A stretch of DNA of 64,000 nucleotides from Amphritea japonica ATCC BAA-1530 (lineage in GTDB: Bacteria > Pseudomonadota > Gammaproteobacteria > Pseudomonadales > Balneatricaceae). The position numbers and the translations under genes were made by a program. The DNA is taken from NCBI RefSeq assembly GCF_016592435.1, contig NZ_AP014545.1:2116693-2180692 (forward strand), given 5' to 3'. The notes below the pieces were generated by a model. That model was not told the origin of the DNA, did not search any database, and worked only from the letters and a program-made list of their open reading frames with translations. Positions 46,720 through 54,744 of the stretch are shown here, piece by piece; within the stretch, counting starts at the first letter, position 1, and each line of letters opens with the position of its first letter.

Positions 46720-46985
46720 CAGTTATCGTTCAAAATTTTAAGGATCTGAGGCTCAAGCGGATCTTCACCGTGTTGTGAACCATCTTTCTTAGCCCGGTTG
46801 ATATAACCGGTACGCTCATGCTCAGGCAGCTTCGTCTGATCATAGGCGATCACCGCCCGGAGGCTGGTTTCCCGCTGTTCGCTGGTCAACCGCACACCAT
46901 TTGGCCACTTACCCAGCTCTACCGCCGTTTTCAGACTCTGATACACCTCAGGTGTCATCGTCTCAATCATCTTTTCAAAATTCAT
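46719..46985 (-). CDS. DUF1315 (YeaC) family protein
   Basis: 88 aa from the ATG at 46985, chosen because GGAGG is 7 bases upstream. All-helical, with MTPEVYQSLKTAVELGKWPNG and LSSEQ-like LTSEQRET; the C-terminus EPLEPQ-like DPLEPQILK is typical. Its stop codon overlaps the next gene's start (TGATG), so the two are translationally coupled. Role unknown. Confidence 0.88.
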   Translation of the reverse strand: MNFEKMIETMTPEVYQSLKTAVELGKWPNGVRLTSEQRETSLRAVIAYDQTKLPEHERTGYINRAKKDGSQHGEDPLEPQILKILNDN

Positions 46986-47033
46986 TATTTTTCCTCCGCG
47001 ACAGGCGGCCATAATATCATAGGAACGTCCTGC

Positions 47034-47876
47034 TCATCGTCGTTGTAGCAGGCTCACAATAGGAACAAAACAAAGGCCCGCAACTAAGCCAGCCAGATGG
47101 GCGGTATTCGCAATAGAGCCCAGCCCGAAAGACGCGAGGACACCACTGAAACCCAGCACCAGCCAAATCATCATAAATCCCATCAGCGCTTGCGGTAAGC
47201 CTATCATGCGAGCTGGCATTACTCTGTCCCACAACCAGGCAAAACCCAGTAGCGCAAAAACAAAACCCGACATACCACCAAACATCGGCCCGCTCACCCA
47301 GTACTGAGCAATGTTAGAGGCCAATGCAGAAAACAGAAATAAACCGAGCAATGCAGGCCAGCCAAGTAGCAACTCTATTCGTCGCCCAACCACCCAGACC
47401 CAGAGGAGGTTAAAAGCGATGTGTGCTAAATTAAAATGCATAAAGGCCGGACTGAAAAAGCGCCAGACCTGACCATCTGTCAGCGTTGCTAACAGATTTG
47501 CATAATAAACCTGGTTACCTTTTATCTGTATTTCAACGATAGTAAACCACCCCATTAATTGCAGGTTATCGCCTAAAGAAACCATCAGCGTTATGATGAC
47601 ACTGACAGCAATTAGAAATAAGCTTAGCTTTGCTCGCAGAATCCCCCTGAGACCTTCCTGCTGACTTGACCGCTGCACCTGTAAGCCTGAGAGATCGGCA
47701 CCCTCTTTCCACATTTGAAACAACTGAGCAATTTGCTCAGCATCAACATTGTACGGCACCAGCACACGCTGCTCACCGTCCTGTTCGAGAACCCTATGAG
47801 GAATTTTATGCTGCCACAGGATCGCAGTAAAACCACTCAGGTCCTCGCTCAATGGAACTCTGAATACTTCATTCAT
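47034..47876 (-). CDS. Rhomboid-family intramembrane serine protease
   Basis: 280 aa, GlpG-like. A soluble N-terminal domain (about 1-75) is followed by at least six TM helices. The nucleophile serine is in GGMSGFVFAL (about 200), the catalytic His in NTAHLAG (about 262), and the FMHFNLAHIAFNLLW segment in TM2. It cleaves membrane proteins within the bilayer. Part of a conserved cluster. Confidence 0.93.
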   Translation of the reverse strand: MNEVFRVPLSEDLSGFTAILWQHKIPHRVLEQDGEQRVLVPYNVDAEQIAQLFQMWKEGADLSGLQVQRSSQQEGLRGILRAKLSLFLIAVSVIITLMVSLGDNLQLMGWFTIVEIQIKGNQVYYANLLATLTDGQVWRFFSPAFMHFNLAHIAFNLLWVWVVGRRIELLLGWPALLGLFLFSALASNIAQYWVSGPMFGGMSGFVFALLGFAWLWDRVMPARMIGLPQALMGFMMIWLVLGFSGVLASFGLGSIANTAHLAGLVAGLCFVPIVSLLQRR

Positions 47877-47902
47877 AATCTATCTATACGTACCGCAGCG
47901 AA

Positions 47903-48877
47903 TCAGGATTCATCTCGAATTTCCTTCAAGACATCCACCCAGATAAATTTTCCCGGATCAAGTACGGTTTCCTGATCCAGCCTATAGGCCACTAATTTAC
48001 CAAACTTAACAGCACTGTAATCGATACAGGCCACATTCGAAGCCACCGGCTTTGGCTCACCATCACACCAATAATGGCCGACAAACAAAAGCGGTTCTTC
48101 ATCACTGTAGTAAAGCAGATCCTTATAGTCTTGTTCGGTCAGCGGTAAACGAGCAACATGTTCAGGGAGTGGATCAGGCTGAAAAACAACATCAATATAG
48201 TTCTGCGGTTTGTTTGCCCAGAATTTCGTGCGGAAAAAATGCCGCTTGTAGCCATCCTTACTTACCATAATTTCATTGTTAGGCATCTTCAGATGAGTGC
48301 CTCGGAGTAACCGATCCATTGTTTCCCACTCTTGCGTTCCGTAATGGGCTGATCGGTGAAGGTAATCCTCATCTATCTGGTTCCCTCCCTGAGCGCTCAC
48401 AAAGCCGTCTATATGCCATTGAGACCAGCAGGCATGAACAACTCTGAACTGTTCATAATCAAGAAACAGTGGCATCTCCATAATCCATTGCAGAAAATCT
48501 TTCTGATCCTGAGAATGGTTAGCGAATTGCTCAAGCGTTTCACTTAAGATCCGCAAATGACGCCGATTGTGGGTTCGCAGATACTCCATTCCGGAATCGG
48601 GCCGCCCAGGCGTCAAATAGGACAAGTAGTTAAATTCATGATTGCCCATCACGATCTGAGCATGACCACCCTCAACCATGTCCCGGACAATATGCAGCGC
48701 CTCCCGGATACGGGGACCGCGATCGACAATATCGCCCAGAAAAACAACCTGCCGCTGAGGGTGCTGGTATACACCCGCCTTTCGACTGTAGCCCAGCTTT
48801 TGCAATAATAATTCAAGGGAAAGCGCACAACCATGCACATCTCCAATCAAATCATAACCTTTATACGCTTCTCTCAT
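47903..48877 (-). CDS. Metallophosphoesterase (PPP-type)
   Basis: 324 aa. Calcineurin-like motifs are present: DLIGDVHGC (about 10-18), VFLGDIVDRGP (about 46), VMGNHEFN (about 79) and VGHYW near 267. Closest to the serine/threonine or ApaH-like phosphatase group. It lies between nadK and the rhomboid gene, as in related genomes. Substrate unknown. Confidence 0.9.
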   Translation of the reverse strand: MREAYKGYDLIGDVHGCALSLELLLQKLGYSRKAGVYQHPQRQVVFLGDIVDRGPRIREALHIVRDMVEGGHAQIVMGNHEFNYLSYLTPGRPDSGMEYLRTHNRRHLRILSETLEQFANHSQDQKDFLQWIMEMPLFLDYEQFRVVHACWSQWHIDGFVSAQGGNQIDEDYLHRSAHYGTQEWETMDRLLRGTHLKMPNNEIMVSKDGYKRHFFRTKFWANKPQNYIDVVFQPDPLPEHVARLPLTEQDYKDLLYYSDEEPLLFVGHYWCDGEPKPVASNVACIDYSAVKFGKLVAYRLDQETVLDPGKFIWVDVLKEIRDES

Positions 48878-48888
48878 AGCAGTTCCGG

Positions 48889-49776
48889 TCAGTCGATCAG
48901 CGAAGTCGCCCAGCCCAGTTTTTCCCGACAGGTCTGGTAAAAATTATGGCTAAGTGGATGGAGCAGTTTTAGCTTATGGGGCTTCTTATGTATGGTTATA
49001 GTATCTCCGGGGGCACAGTTGATATGCTTTTGACCGTCACAACTAATCGTTGGGTAGGTTTCGTTCCCCTTACTAATCACCAACTTAAGCTCGCTGTTCC
49101 CATCTACCACAATTGGACGACTTGATAACGTGTGTGGGAACATTGGCACCAAAACCAAAGCATCCAGTCGAGGGTGCATGATTGGGCCTCCTCCCGACAG
49201 CGCATAGGCGGTAGACCCCGTAGGTGTTGCTACAATCAGTCCATCAGAACGCTGGGTATAAACAAACTGGCCTTCAATATAAAGTTCAAACTGGATCATC
49301 CGAGCTGATTTACCCGGATGAAGCACACAATCATTCAGTCCGGTAGACTCACCGATTGGCTCGCCGTTTCGCTTTACCACTACATCAATCAAAAAACGAC
49401 GATCAACGGTATACTGCCCCTTAAGGACTTCACCAACTTTCGCTTCAATCTCAGCGGGAGAAATATCAGTCAGGAACCCCAGATTACCTCGGTTCACACC
49501 TAATACCGGCACATTAGACTGCGCCAGATTGCGGGCAGCGCCTAACAGACTGCCATCACCTCCAACCACAATCACTAAATCACAGATCTCACCCATCAAG
49601 CGCTGCGTACTGGTCTGCTGACTATGACCAGGCATGACTCCCGCAATTTTCTCATCAAGAATCGGGGTCAACCCCTGCTCATCAAGAAATCGAATCAGAT
49701 GTTTAAGGGTATCTATAACCTTGGTACTACCCAACCGCCCGATTAAACCAATATTTCGAAAGTTATCCATTGCCAT
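48889..49776 (-). CDS. nadK: NAD kinase
   Basis: 295 aa. Makes NADP from NAD. The ATP/NAD site is VVGGDGSLLGAAR (about 72-84), followed by GVNRGNLGFLTD, GLNDCVLHPG, GLIVATPTGSTAYALSGGGP. The first ATG has AAGG upstream; an ATG two codons later is possible. Length matches E. coli NadK (292). Confidence 0.97.
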   Translation of the reverse strand: MAMDNFRNIGLIGRLGSTKVIDTLKHLIRFLDEQGLTPILDEKIAGVMPGHSQQTSTQRLMGEICDLVIVVGGDGSLLGAARNLAQSNVPVLGVNRGNLGFLTDISPAEIEAKVGEVLKGQYTVDRRFLIDVVVKRNGEPIGESTGLNDCVLHPGKSARMIQFELYIEGQFVYTQRSDGLIVATPTGSTAYALSGGGPIMHPRLDALVLVPMFPHTLSSRPIVVDGNSELKLVISKGNETYPTISCDGQKHINCAPGDTITIHKKPHKLKLLHPLSHNFYQTCREKLGWATSLID

Positions 49777-49854
49777 TTCACTGAACCTTTATGATTATGA
49801 TGCAATCACACCTATCCGATTGTTTTAAAACATTATACTCACAATTAGAGCATA

Positions 49855-50811
49855 TTAGCTGCTTTCTCTGCTTTGGCTGAGTCTTTTAGACAGGGTTTCC
49901 TGCATACCTCTAAGCCCTTGCATACCGCCGGTATGAATCAATAAAACCCGGCTTCCCCAAGCCAGCTCACCAGCAGATAACTTCCGCTGCAACGCTAGAA
50001 ATGCTTTGCCTGTATACACCGGCTCCAGCTCAACACCTGTCGCCTCAAAAAAATACCGCATTGAGAGCGCCAACGCTGGTGTTATCTTTGCATATCCCCC
50101 TTCATGCCCCTCGAGATCCAGCTCCCACCCCCCCGGATCGTCAACACCAGCCCGGAACAATATATTGCGAATATCTTGATACAAGAAATCACCACCTTTT
50201 AGCACTGGCACGCCAAGAACAGCCAGCCCTTTTGGCTTACCTGCTATAAGCCCCGCCAGCGTTCCTCCTGTTCCGCAAGCACAGCAGACAAGGTCATAGT
50301 CAGCAATATCACACAAGGAGAGTATTTCACGACACCCCGCAACTACCCACTCCCCTGAACCACCTTCGGGTAGCAGATGAAATTCCCCGTACCTGGCCCG
50401 CAACGACTGAAGAAAGACCTCATCATACTTATTGCGATACTGCGCCCGCGAAACGAACTCCAGCGACATTCCCCAGCGCTGAGCATCCTGTAGCGTATCC
50501 GATAATTTCACGGGCTCATCCCCACGTATGACAGCGATAGTCTCCACACCTCTCTCTCTGCCTGCGAACGCGAGCGCATGAATATGATTAGACCAGGCAC
50601 CGCCGAAACTAAGCACGCGCTGACAATCTGAGCGCAAAACGGCCTCAAACGCGTATTTCAATTTAAACCACTTATTTCCACTGATCATGGGGTGCACGCG
50701 ATCGAGACGCAAAAGATCTAAACGAACACCTGCCGCCTGAAAATCAGCAAGCTCAACGGTAACAACGGGCACCGATGGATTGGAAGAAAAAGGAAACTCA
50801 TTAACATTCAT
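49855..50811 (-). CDS. PLP-dependent D-cysteine desulfhydrase / ACC deaminase-like enzyme
   Basis: 318 aa of fold type II. The PLP lysine is in ISGNKWFKLKYAF (about residue 49), with GGAWSNHIHALA (about 70), LLPEGGSGEW, and CGTGGTLAGLI for the phosphate. E. coli DcyD-like and ACC deaminase-like members are hard to tell apart by sequence alone. No sulfur-operon neighbours. Confidence 0.87.
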   Translation of the reverse strand: MNVNEFPFSSNPSVPVVTVELADFQAAGVRLDLLRLDRVHPMISGNKWFKLKYAFEAVLRSDCQRVLSFGGAWSNHIHALAFAGRERGVETIAVIRGDEPVKLSDTLQDAQRWGMSLEFVSRAQYRNKYDEVFLQSLRARYGEFHLLPEGGSGEWVVAGCREILSLCDIADYDLVCCACGTGGTLAGLIAGKPKGLAVLGVPVLKGGDFLYQDIRNILFRAGVDDPGGWELDLEGHEGGYAKITPALALSMRYFFEATGVELEPVYTGKAFLALQRKLSAGELAWGSRVLLIHTGGMQGLRGMQETLSKRLSQSRESS

Positions 50812-50888
50812 AAAGCGGTAAAAAGCCTGTCATTATTTAGTCATAAAAAAGCAATATTATCTCCCCAAACAGATAGGAGGAAATTACG

Positions 50889-50978
50889 ATGGAAGAGTAC
50901 ACAGAAGAGTTGTTACTGGAAAGCCTGACCGAAGAATACGATGACGACGATAACTATGATGAAGGGACAGAGATGTAA
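50889..50978 (+). CDS. 29-aa highly acidic micro-ORF with perfect Shine-Dalgarno
   Basis: ATG at 50889 after AGGAGG with an 8-base spacer. The product MEEYTEELLLESLTEEYD (first part) continues DDDNYDEGTEM and carries 15 Asp/Glu in 29 residues with no basic residue. It sits on the plus strand between two minus-strand genes. The strong ribosome-binding site supports translation; no family is known. It might be an acidic protein-binding micropeptide. Confidence 0.6.
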   Translation: MEEYTEELLLESLTEEYDDDDNYDEGTEM

Positions 50979-50995
50979 ACAGGCATTAGCACTGA

Positions 50996-51895
50996 TCAGC
51001 CAGCAAAGGACTTTACACAATCCCCCCCGGATTGCTTTGCATTATACATAGCCATATCGGCCTTTTTCACAAAATAATCGACCGGATCACCACCAGCGCT
51101 ATTAGAAACCCCGACACTCATAGAAACAACAATCCCATTGCCGCTTTGGGAGTCAGGTGAATAGACACACTCTGAATTAAAAAGCTCTCTGACACGATTA
51201 CCCAGAAGCAAGGCTTCATCAAGCGATGTACTAGGAAGCAAAATCATAAACTCATCCCCCCCATAACGAAAAGCCTGATCAGACCCCCTCATGCCATCGG
51301 TCAGGATGTTACCAATCTGACGAAGAATCTGATCACCTTCAAGATGCCCCAGATTATCATTGACCCGTTTAAAACCATCAAGATCAATACATACCAGACT
51401 CAACTCTCCACCATAGCGGCTTGTCCGAACCATTTCCCGGGCAACCTGTACATAGAAGTGACGCTGGTTAAACAAACCGGTAAGCTCATCCGTAATAGAC
51501 TGTTTCAACAAAGAGGTTTCCAGTACTTTCTGTCGGGTCATATCATGAAAAAAACCAACACTGCCCCGGTACTGACCTTCTTTCATCAACACCGCTGCAG
51601 ATAGACGAATGGGCACCCTTTCACGCTTACTGTTGAGCACATAGGTTTCATAACCTTCAACCCTTCCAACGCCCTGTAATTCCGCATCCATCATTAGTCG
51701 CTTGATCTTCCGGGCTTCATCTTCACCGGGATAGATTTCACGAATATTCATCGTCCCTATAACCTGATCAGCAGCGTACCCCAGCAAATTTTCAGCCGCA
51801 GGATTAAACACAGAGATAGCTCCGTGTCTGTTAATAGCAATAACAGGATCAGGACAGATTGAAATCAATTCAGCCTGATTGATATTAATGTGCAT
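50996..51895 (-). CDS. PAS-GGDEF diguanylate cyclase
   Basis: 299 aa from the ATG at 51895; the frame extends 25 codons upstream, but that start looks unlikely. A PAS domain (about 5-125: PDPVIAINRHGAISVFNPAAE, split here after NRHGAI) is followed by a GGDEF domain (about 130-290) with RYGGDEF and an I-site RxxD (RGSD) five residues before. It should be an active, product-inhibited c-di-GMP synthase. Downstream of the tRNA array's 3' end. Confidence 0.87.
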   Translation of the reverse strand: MHININQAELISICPDPVIAINRHGAISVFNPAAENLLGYAADQVIGTMNIREIYPGEDEARKIKRLMMDAELQGVGRVEGYETYVLNSKRERVPIRLSAAVLMKEGQYRGSVGFFHDMTRQKVLETSLLKQSITDELTGLFNQRHFYVQVAREMVRTSRYGGELSLVCIDLDGFKRVNDNLGHLEGDQILRQIGNILTDGMRGSDQAFRYGGDEFMILLPSTSLDEALLLGNRVRELFNSECVYSPDSQSGNGIVVSMSVGVSNSAGGDPVDYFVKKADMAMYNAKQSGGDCVKSFAG

Positions 51896-52132
51896 TAAGT
51901 AGCGCCAACAATAAATGGACCAGAAACTCCGACAAGACCTCAAAATAAACAGGACGGGAGCAAAAATCAAACGATGTTTATATCACAACCAACGCCAATA
52001 ACATCACAACCGATACTCAAAGTGACAGCTTGAAAAACCAAAATCGATATATCTCAGGAAAAAAAGGAAAAAGACGAACAGAAAGAAGGCCGAAGAGACA
52101 TGTAACAGAGAGGAAAAAAACTAAGATAAAAG

Positions 52133-52209
52133 TGGCGGAATGGACGGGACTCGAACCCGCGACCCCCTGCGTGACAGGCAGGTATTCTAACCAACTGAAC
52201 TACCACTCC
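52133..52209 (-). tRNA. tRNA-Asp(GTC), copy 1
   Basis: 77 bases with encoded CCA. GGAGTGG pairs with CCATTCC, anticodon loop CTGTCAC with GTC, T-loop TTCGAGT. Last tRNA of the minus-strand array. Confidence 0.97.
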
Positions 52210-52213
52210 GCAG

Positions 52214-52296
52214 TGGTACGGGACTCGAACCCGCGACCATCGATCCCCACATAAGTGACAGACAGATAATCAAACCAATAAACCACCAATACGCAG
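52214..52296 (-). pseudogene. Decayed tRNA-Asp-like copy 1
   Basis: 83-base element that aligns along its length with tRNA-Asp: D-arm-like GGTTTATTGGTTTGA, anticodon-loop CTGTCAC kept, T-arm GCGGGTTCGAGTCCCG kept. The acceptor stem cannot pair (5' GTATTGG, 3' ACCACTG) and the anticodon stem is broken. No CCA end of the right form. Non-functional as a tRNA. Confidence 0.75.
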
Positions 52297-52379
52297 TGGT
52301 ACGGGACTCTAACCCGCGACCATCGATCCCCACATAAGTGACAGATAGATAATCAAACCAGTAAACCACCAATACGCAG
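52297..52379 (-). pseudogene. Decayed tRNA-Asp-like copy 2
   Basis: Tandem 83-base repeat of copy 1, with a few changes (T-loop TTAGAGT in place of TTCGAGT, CTATCTGTCAC). Same broken acceptor stem. Confidence 0.75.
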
Positions 52380-52405
52380 TGGTTGAAACTTTCGTTTCAG
52401 CTTAG

Positions 52406-52481
52406 TGGTGGGCGTGGAGAGGCTCGAACTCCCGACATTCGCCTTGTAAGGGCGACGCTCTCCCAACTGAGCTACACGCCC
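52406..52481 (-). tRNA. tRNA-Val(TAC), copy 1
   Basis: 76 bases with encoded CCA. GGGCGTG pairs with CACGCCC; anticodon loop CTTACAA gives TAC; T-loop TTCGAGC. Confidence 0.97.
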
Positions 52482-52539
52482 ACTAAGCAGATGGATTTAA
52501 TACGATCTTTTCAGCACGTCGAAAAGAAAGGAAAATAAG

Positions 52540-52616
52540 TGGCGGAATGGACGGGACTCGAACCCGCGACCCCCTGCGTGACAGGCAGGTATTCTAACCA
52601 ACTGAACTACCACTCC
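52540..52616 (-). tRNA. tRNA-Asp(GTC), copy 2
   Basis: Same sequence as copy 1, 77 bases with CCA. Its leader toward Val copy 1 has a slightly longer spacer (extra GAAAATAA) than in the other units. Confidence 0.97.
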
Positions 52617-52620
52617 GCAG

Positions 52621-52702
52621 TGGTACGGGACTCGGATCCGCGTCCATCGATCCCCTGTAAGTGACAGACAGATGATCAGACCACTAGACCACCAATACGC
52701 AG
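52621..52702 (-). pseudogene. Decayed tRNA-Asp-like copy 3
   Basis: 82-base relative of copies 1-2, the best folded of the four: D-stem GGTC/GATC and a 5-bp anticodon stem TCTGT/ACAGG can form, but the loop is 9 bases (CTGTCACTT), the T-loop is TCCGAGT, and the acceptor stem does not pair. Confidence 0.7.
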
Positions 52703-52786
52703 TGGTACGGGACTCTAACCCGCGACCCTAGATCCCTTGATTACTAAGAGGCAGGTATTCTAACCAACTGAACTACCACTCCGCAG
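52703..52786 (-). pseudogene. Hybrid decayed tRNA-Asp copy 4
   Basis: 84 bases. The 5' half is that of intact tRNA-Asp (GGAGTGGTAGTTCAGTTGG onward to ACCTGCCT), while the 3' half is that of the decayed type (GTCGCGGGTTAGAGTCCCGTA), with a foreign-looking CTTAGTAATCAAGGGATC between. Looks like a recombination product. Confidence 0.7.
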
Positions 52787-52812
52787 TGGTTGAAACTTTC
52801 GTTTCAGCTTAG

Positions 52813-52888
52813 TGGTGGGCGTGGAGAGGCTCGAACTCCCGACATTCGCCTTGTAAGGGCGACGCTCTCCCAACTGAGCTACACGCCC
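52813..52888 (-). tRNA. tRNA-Val(TAC), copy 2
   Basis: Identical to copy 1, 76 bases with CCA. Confidence 0.97.
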
Positions 52889-52937
52889 ACTAAGCAGATG
52901 GATTTAATACGATCTTTTCAGCACGTCGAAAAGAAAG

Positions 52938-53014
52938 TGGCGGAATGGACGGGACTCGAACCCGCGACCCCCTGCGTGACAGGCAGGTATTCTAACCAAC
53001 TGAACTACCACTCC
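52938..53014 (-). tRNA. tRNA-Asp(GTC), copy 3
   Basis: Identical to copy 1, 77 bases with CCA. Confidence 0.97.
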
Positions 53015-53044
53015 GCAGTGGTTGAAACTTTCGTTTCAGCTTAG

Positions 53045-53120
53045 TGGTGGGCGTGGAGAGGCTCGAACTCCCGACATTCGCCTTGTAAGGGCGACGCTCT
53101 CCCAACTGAGCTACACGCCC
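53045..53120 (-). tRNA. tRNA-Val(TAC), copy 3
   Basis: Identical to the other Val copies, 76 bases with CCA. Confidence 0.97.
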
Positions 53121-53169
53121 ACTAAGCAGATGGCTTTAATACGATCTTTTCAGCACTTCGAAAAGAAAG

Positions 53170-53246
53170 TGGCGGAATGGACGGGACTCGAACCCGCGAC
53201 CCCCTGCGTGACAGGCAGGTATTCTAACCAACTGAACTACCACTCC
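53170..53246 (-). tRNA. tRNA-Asp(GTC), copy 4
   Basis: Identical to the other Asp copies, 77 bases with CCA. Confidence 0.97.
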
Positions 53247-53263
53247 GTTTTTTACTTTCGACT

Positions 53264-53339
53264 TGGTGGGCGTGGAGAGGCTCGAACTCCCGACATTCGC
53301 CTTGTAAGGGCGACGCTCTCCCAACTGAGCTACACGCCC
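53264..53339 (-). tRNA. tRNA-Val(TAC), copy 4
   Basis: Promoter-proximal tRNA of the array, 76 bases with CCA. Its downstream spacer is shorter and differs from the hairpin spacer of the other units. Confidence 0.97.
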
Positions 53340-53354
53340 CAAATCGAGAGCCGA

Positions 53355-53382
53355 ATTCTACGGATTTTGTTTGCCATGTCAA
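53355..53382 (-). promoter_or_regulatory. Promoter of the tRNA array
   Basis: On the minus strand TTGACA, 16 bases, TAGAAT, then a GC-rich discriminator (TCGGCTC). The predicted start is about 8 bases before Val copy 4. A perfect -35 and a GC-rich discriminator are typical of stringently controlled stable-RNA promoters. Confidence 0.8.
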
Positions 53383-53558
53383 ACGTTTATCTCAAATAAT
53401 TTTTATCCACTTTGCTCCCTGGCACCCTCTGTACACATCAAACAGGAATGCTTAGACATGGATGATTTAAGCCAACCCCAGCGGACTCTGATAAACTCGG
53501 CTTATTCAACTCGCTTGTATACCCAACATACAAACAACGCGCTAGCGGATCAGGCCCC

Positions 53559-54146
53559 ATGTCAAAGAATCTAATCGACAGAATCGACTCATTTATTAGC
53601 CAGGCTCTCAAACTACAACTGGATCAACAAGGCCGCCTGCCTTTAACAATCTATGATGCTGAATGGCCTTCTGAGTGTTACCAGTCCACGGCGGAAGAAG
53701 GTCAGCAAGTGCCCTGGAAACCTATTTTGCAATCTCAGGAAAGTAATCTCTGTCATGATATGTTCCAGCGTTTGGAGCTGGCGCTGGAATATACCATTCA
53801 CGAAGATATTAAAACCTGGTTCAGCCAGTATTGGGCAGACCCAATACCCGCTACCTCCCAGTGGGGCGACCTGAGCCTGATATTCATCTGGAACGAAAAA
53901 GATTGTGAGCGACTAAGAGGGAACCTCTTGGGCCACCTGATGACTAAGCAAAAACAAAAACAGCCTGCCTCACTGTTTTTTGCCTGTACAGAACCCGATG
54001 GAGAGAAGTTCTTAACCATCGACAATGAAACTGGAGAGGTCTGGCTTGAACAGCCCGGCAAGAAACCCATTATGAAGTTAGCCAGTTCCCTGGAGCAATT
54101 TTTAAACGAACTGACACCAAAACCGATCCCAGATCTGGAGCAATAA
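53559..54146 (+). CDS. syd: SecY-interacting protein Syd
   Basis: 195 aa, close to E. coli Syd (181). PLTIYDAEWPSECY (about 28), WKPILQ, and QWGDLSLIFIWNEKDCERLRGN (split here: QWGDLSLIFIWNEKD) are family motifs. It binds SecY at the membrane and checks damaged translocons. No signal peptide, as expected. Followed by a lipoprotein gene 2 bases away. Confidence 0.92.
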   Translation: MSKNLIDRIDSFISQALKLQLDQQGRLPLTIYDAEWPSECYQSTAEEGQQVPWKPILQSQESNLCHDMFQRLELALEYTIHEDIKTWFSQYWADPIPATSQWGDLSLIFIWNEKDCERLRGNLLGHLMTKQKQKQPASLFFACTEPDGEKFLTIDNETGEVWLEQPGKKPIMKLASSLEQFLNELTPKPIPDLEQ

Positions 54147-54148
54147 CA

Positions 54149-54724
54149 ATGCGTAAAGCAATATTATCGGTCATTACCGGAGCTATTCTGCTAACCGGTT
54201 GCAGTACATTCGCCCCCCACCAGGTTTCTGTTGAGCCATTACACCCGTCTATAACAAACCAATCGAGCTTACCTGCCGACTTGCAAATTCAGATACTCAG
54301 CAAGGACATGCGCTCCTCAGGCCTCATCGGATTTCGCATCAGCCGCTTCAGCGATAGAGCAGAAGTTAACCTCCCCCTGCCGGCAGCCGAAGCACTTAAG
54401 CAAGGCGCCAGAATCGCGGTCGTGAAACTGGGAGCCACACCGGTAACCTCTGCCGATACACACTTAACAGTCAAGCTGACAGATCTTGAGTACAGCGCTA
54501 CACAAAGCGCATTACAAAAAGTCAGACTGGAAGCATCAATAACCGTCACCGCCGAGAAACAGGGCGACAGCTATAGCGGCAACTACAGCACCGAAAAAGA
54601 ATATCAGTACCCGACAACACCCAAGCTGGCAGATAACCAAAAGATGGTTAATGAGATACTGCTAATGACGATAAGCCGGGCATTTAATGATAGCCAGCTA
54701 ATTAACTTTCTAGCGACACCCTGA
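54149..54724 (+). CDS. YajG-family lipoprotein
   Basis: 191 aa. Lipobox LTGC puts the acylated Cys at residue 18, followed by STFAPHQVSVEP. The YajG-like body has LPADLQIQILSKDMRSSGLIG and a C-terminal MVNEILLMTISRAFND. Function in the outer membrane unknown. GGAG precedes the ATG; overlapping context suggests cotranscription with syd. Confidence 0.85.
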   Translation: MRKAILSVITGAILLTGCSTFAPHQVSVEPLHPSITNQSSLPADLQIQILSKDMRSSGLIGFRISRFSDRAEVNLPLPAAEALKQGARIAVVKLGATPVTSADTHLTVKLTDLEYSATQSALQKVRLEASITVTAEKQGDSYSGNYSTEKEYQYPTTPKLADNQKMVNEILLMTISRAFNDSQLINFLATP

Positions 54725-54744
54725 GAGTTTTTCTCCTTATGCGC

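Larger units (their letters stand above)
52381..53246 (-). repeat. Tandem Val-Asp tRNA repeat units with hairpin spacers
   Basis: The unit Val, hairpin spacer, Asp, second spacer recurs with almost no change, so the array grew by tandem duplication of about 232 bases. The Val-Asp spacer has TGAAAC, GAAA, GTTTCA (6-bp stem with a GAAA loop) in three places; the Asp-Val spacer has CTTTTC and GAAAAG, which can also pair. Confidence 0.85.

Noticed and set aside
52187-52372. Minus-strand ORF of 61 aa over decayed tRNA copies
   Set aside because: It is a reading through two decayed tRNA-like repeats with no ribosome-binding site.
52133-53339. CRISPR-like repeat array or integrative element at tRNA genes
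   Set aside because: The repeats are tRNA genes and their decayed copies, not short direct repeats with unique spacers, and no integrase gene is adjacent.
52030-53399. Plus-strand ORFs with WTGLEPATPCVTGRYSNQL and RGEARTPDIRLVRATLSQL
   Set aside because: These are translations across the antisense of tRNA-Asp and tRNA-Val genes, a well-known false call; no ribosome-binding site, and they repeat only because the tRNAs repeat.
53458-53574. Short ORF ending just past the syd start
   Set aside because: No ribosome-binding site and it overlaps the well-supported Syd start.
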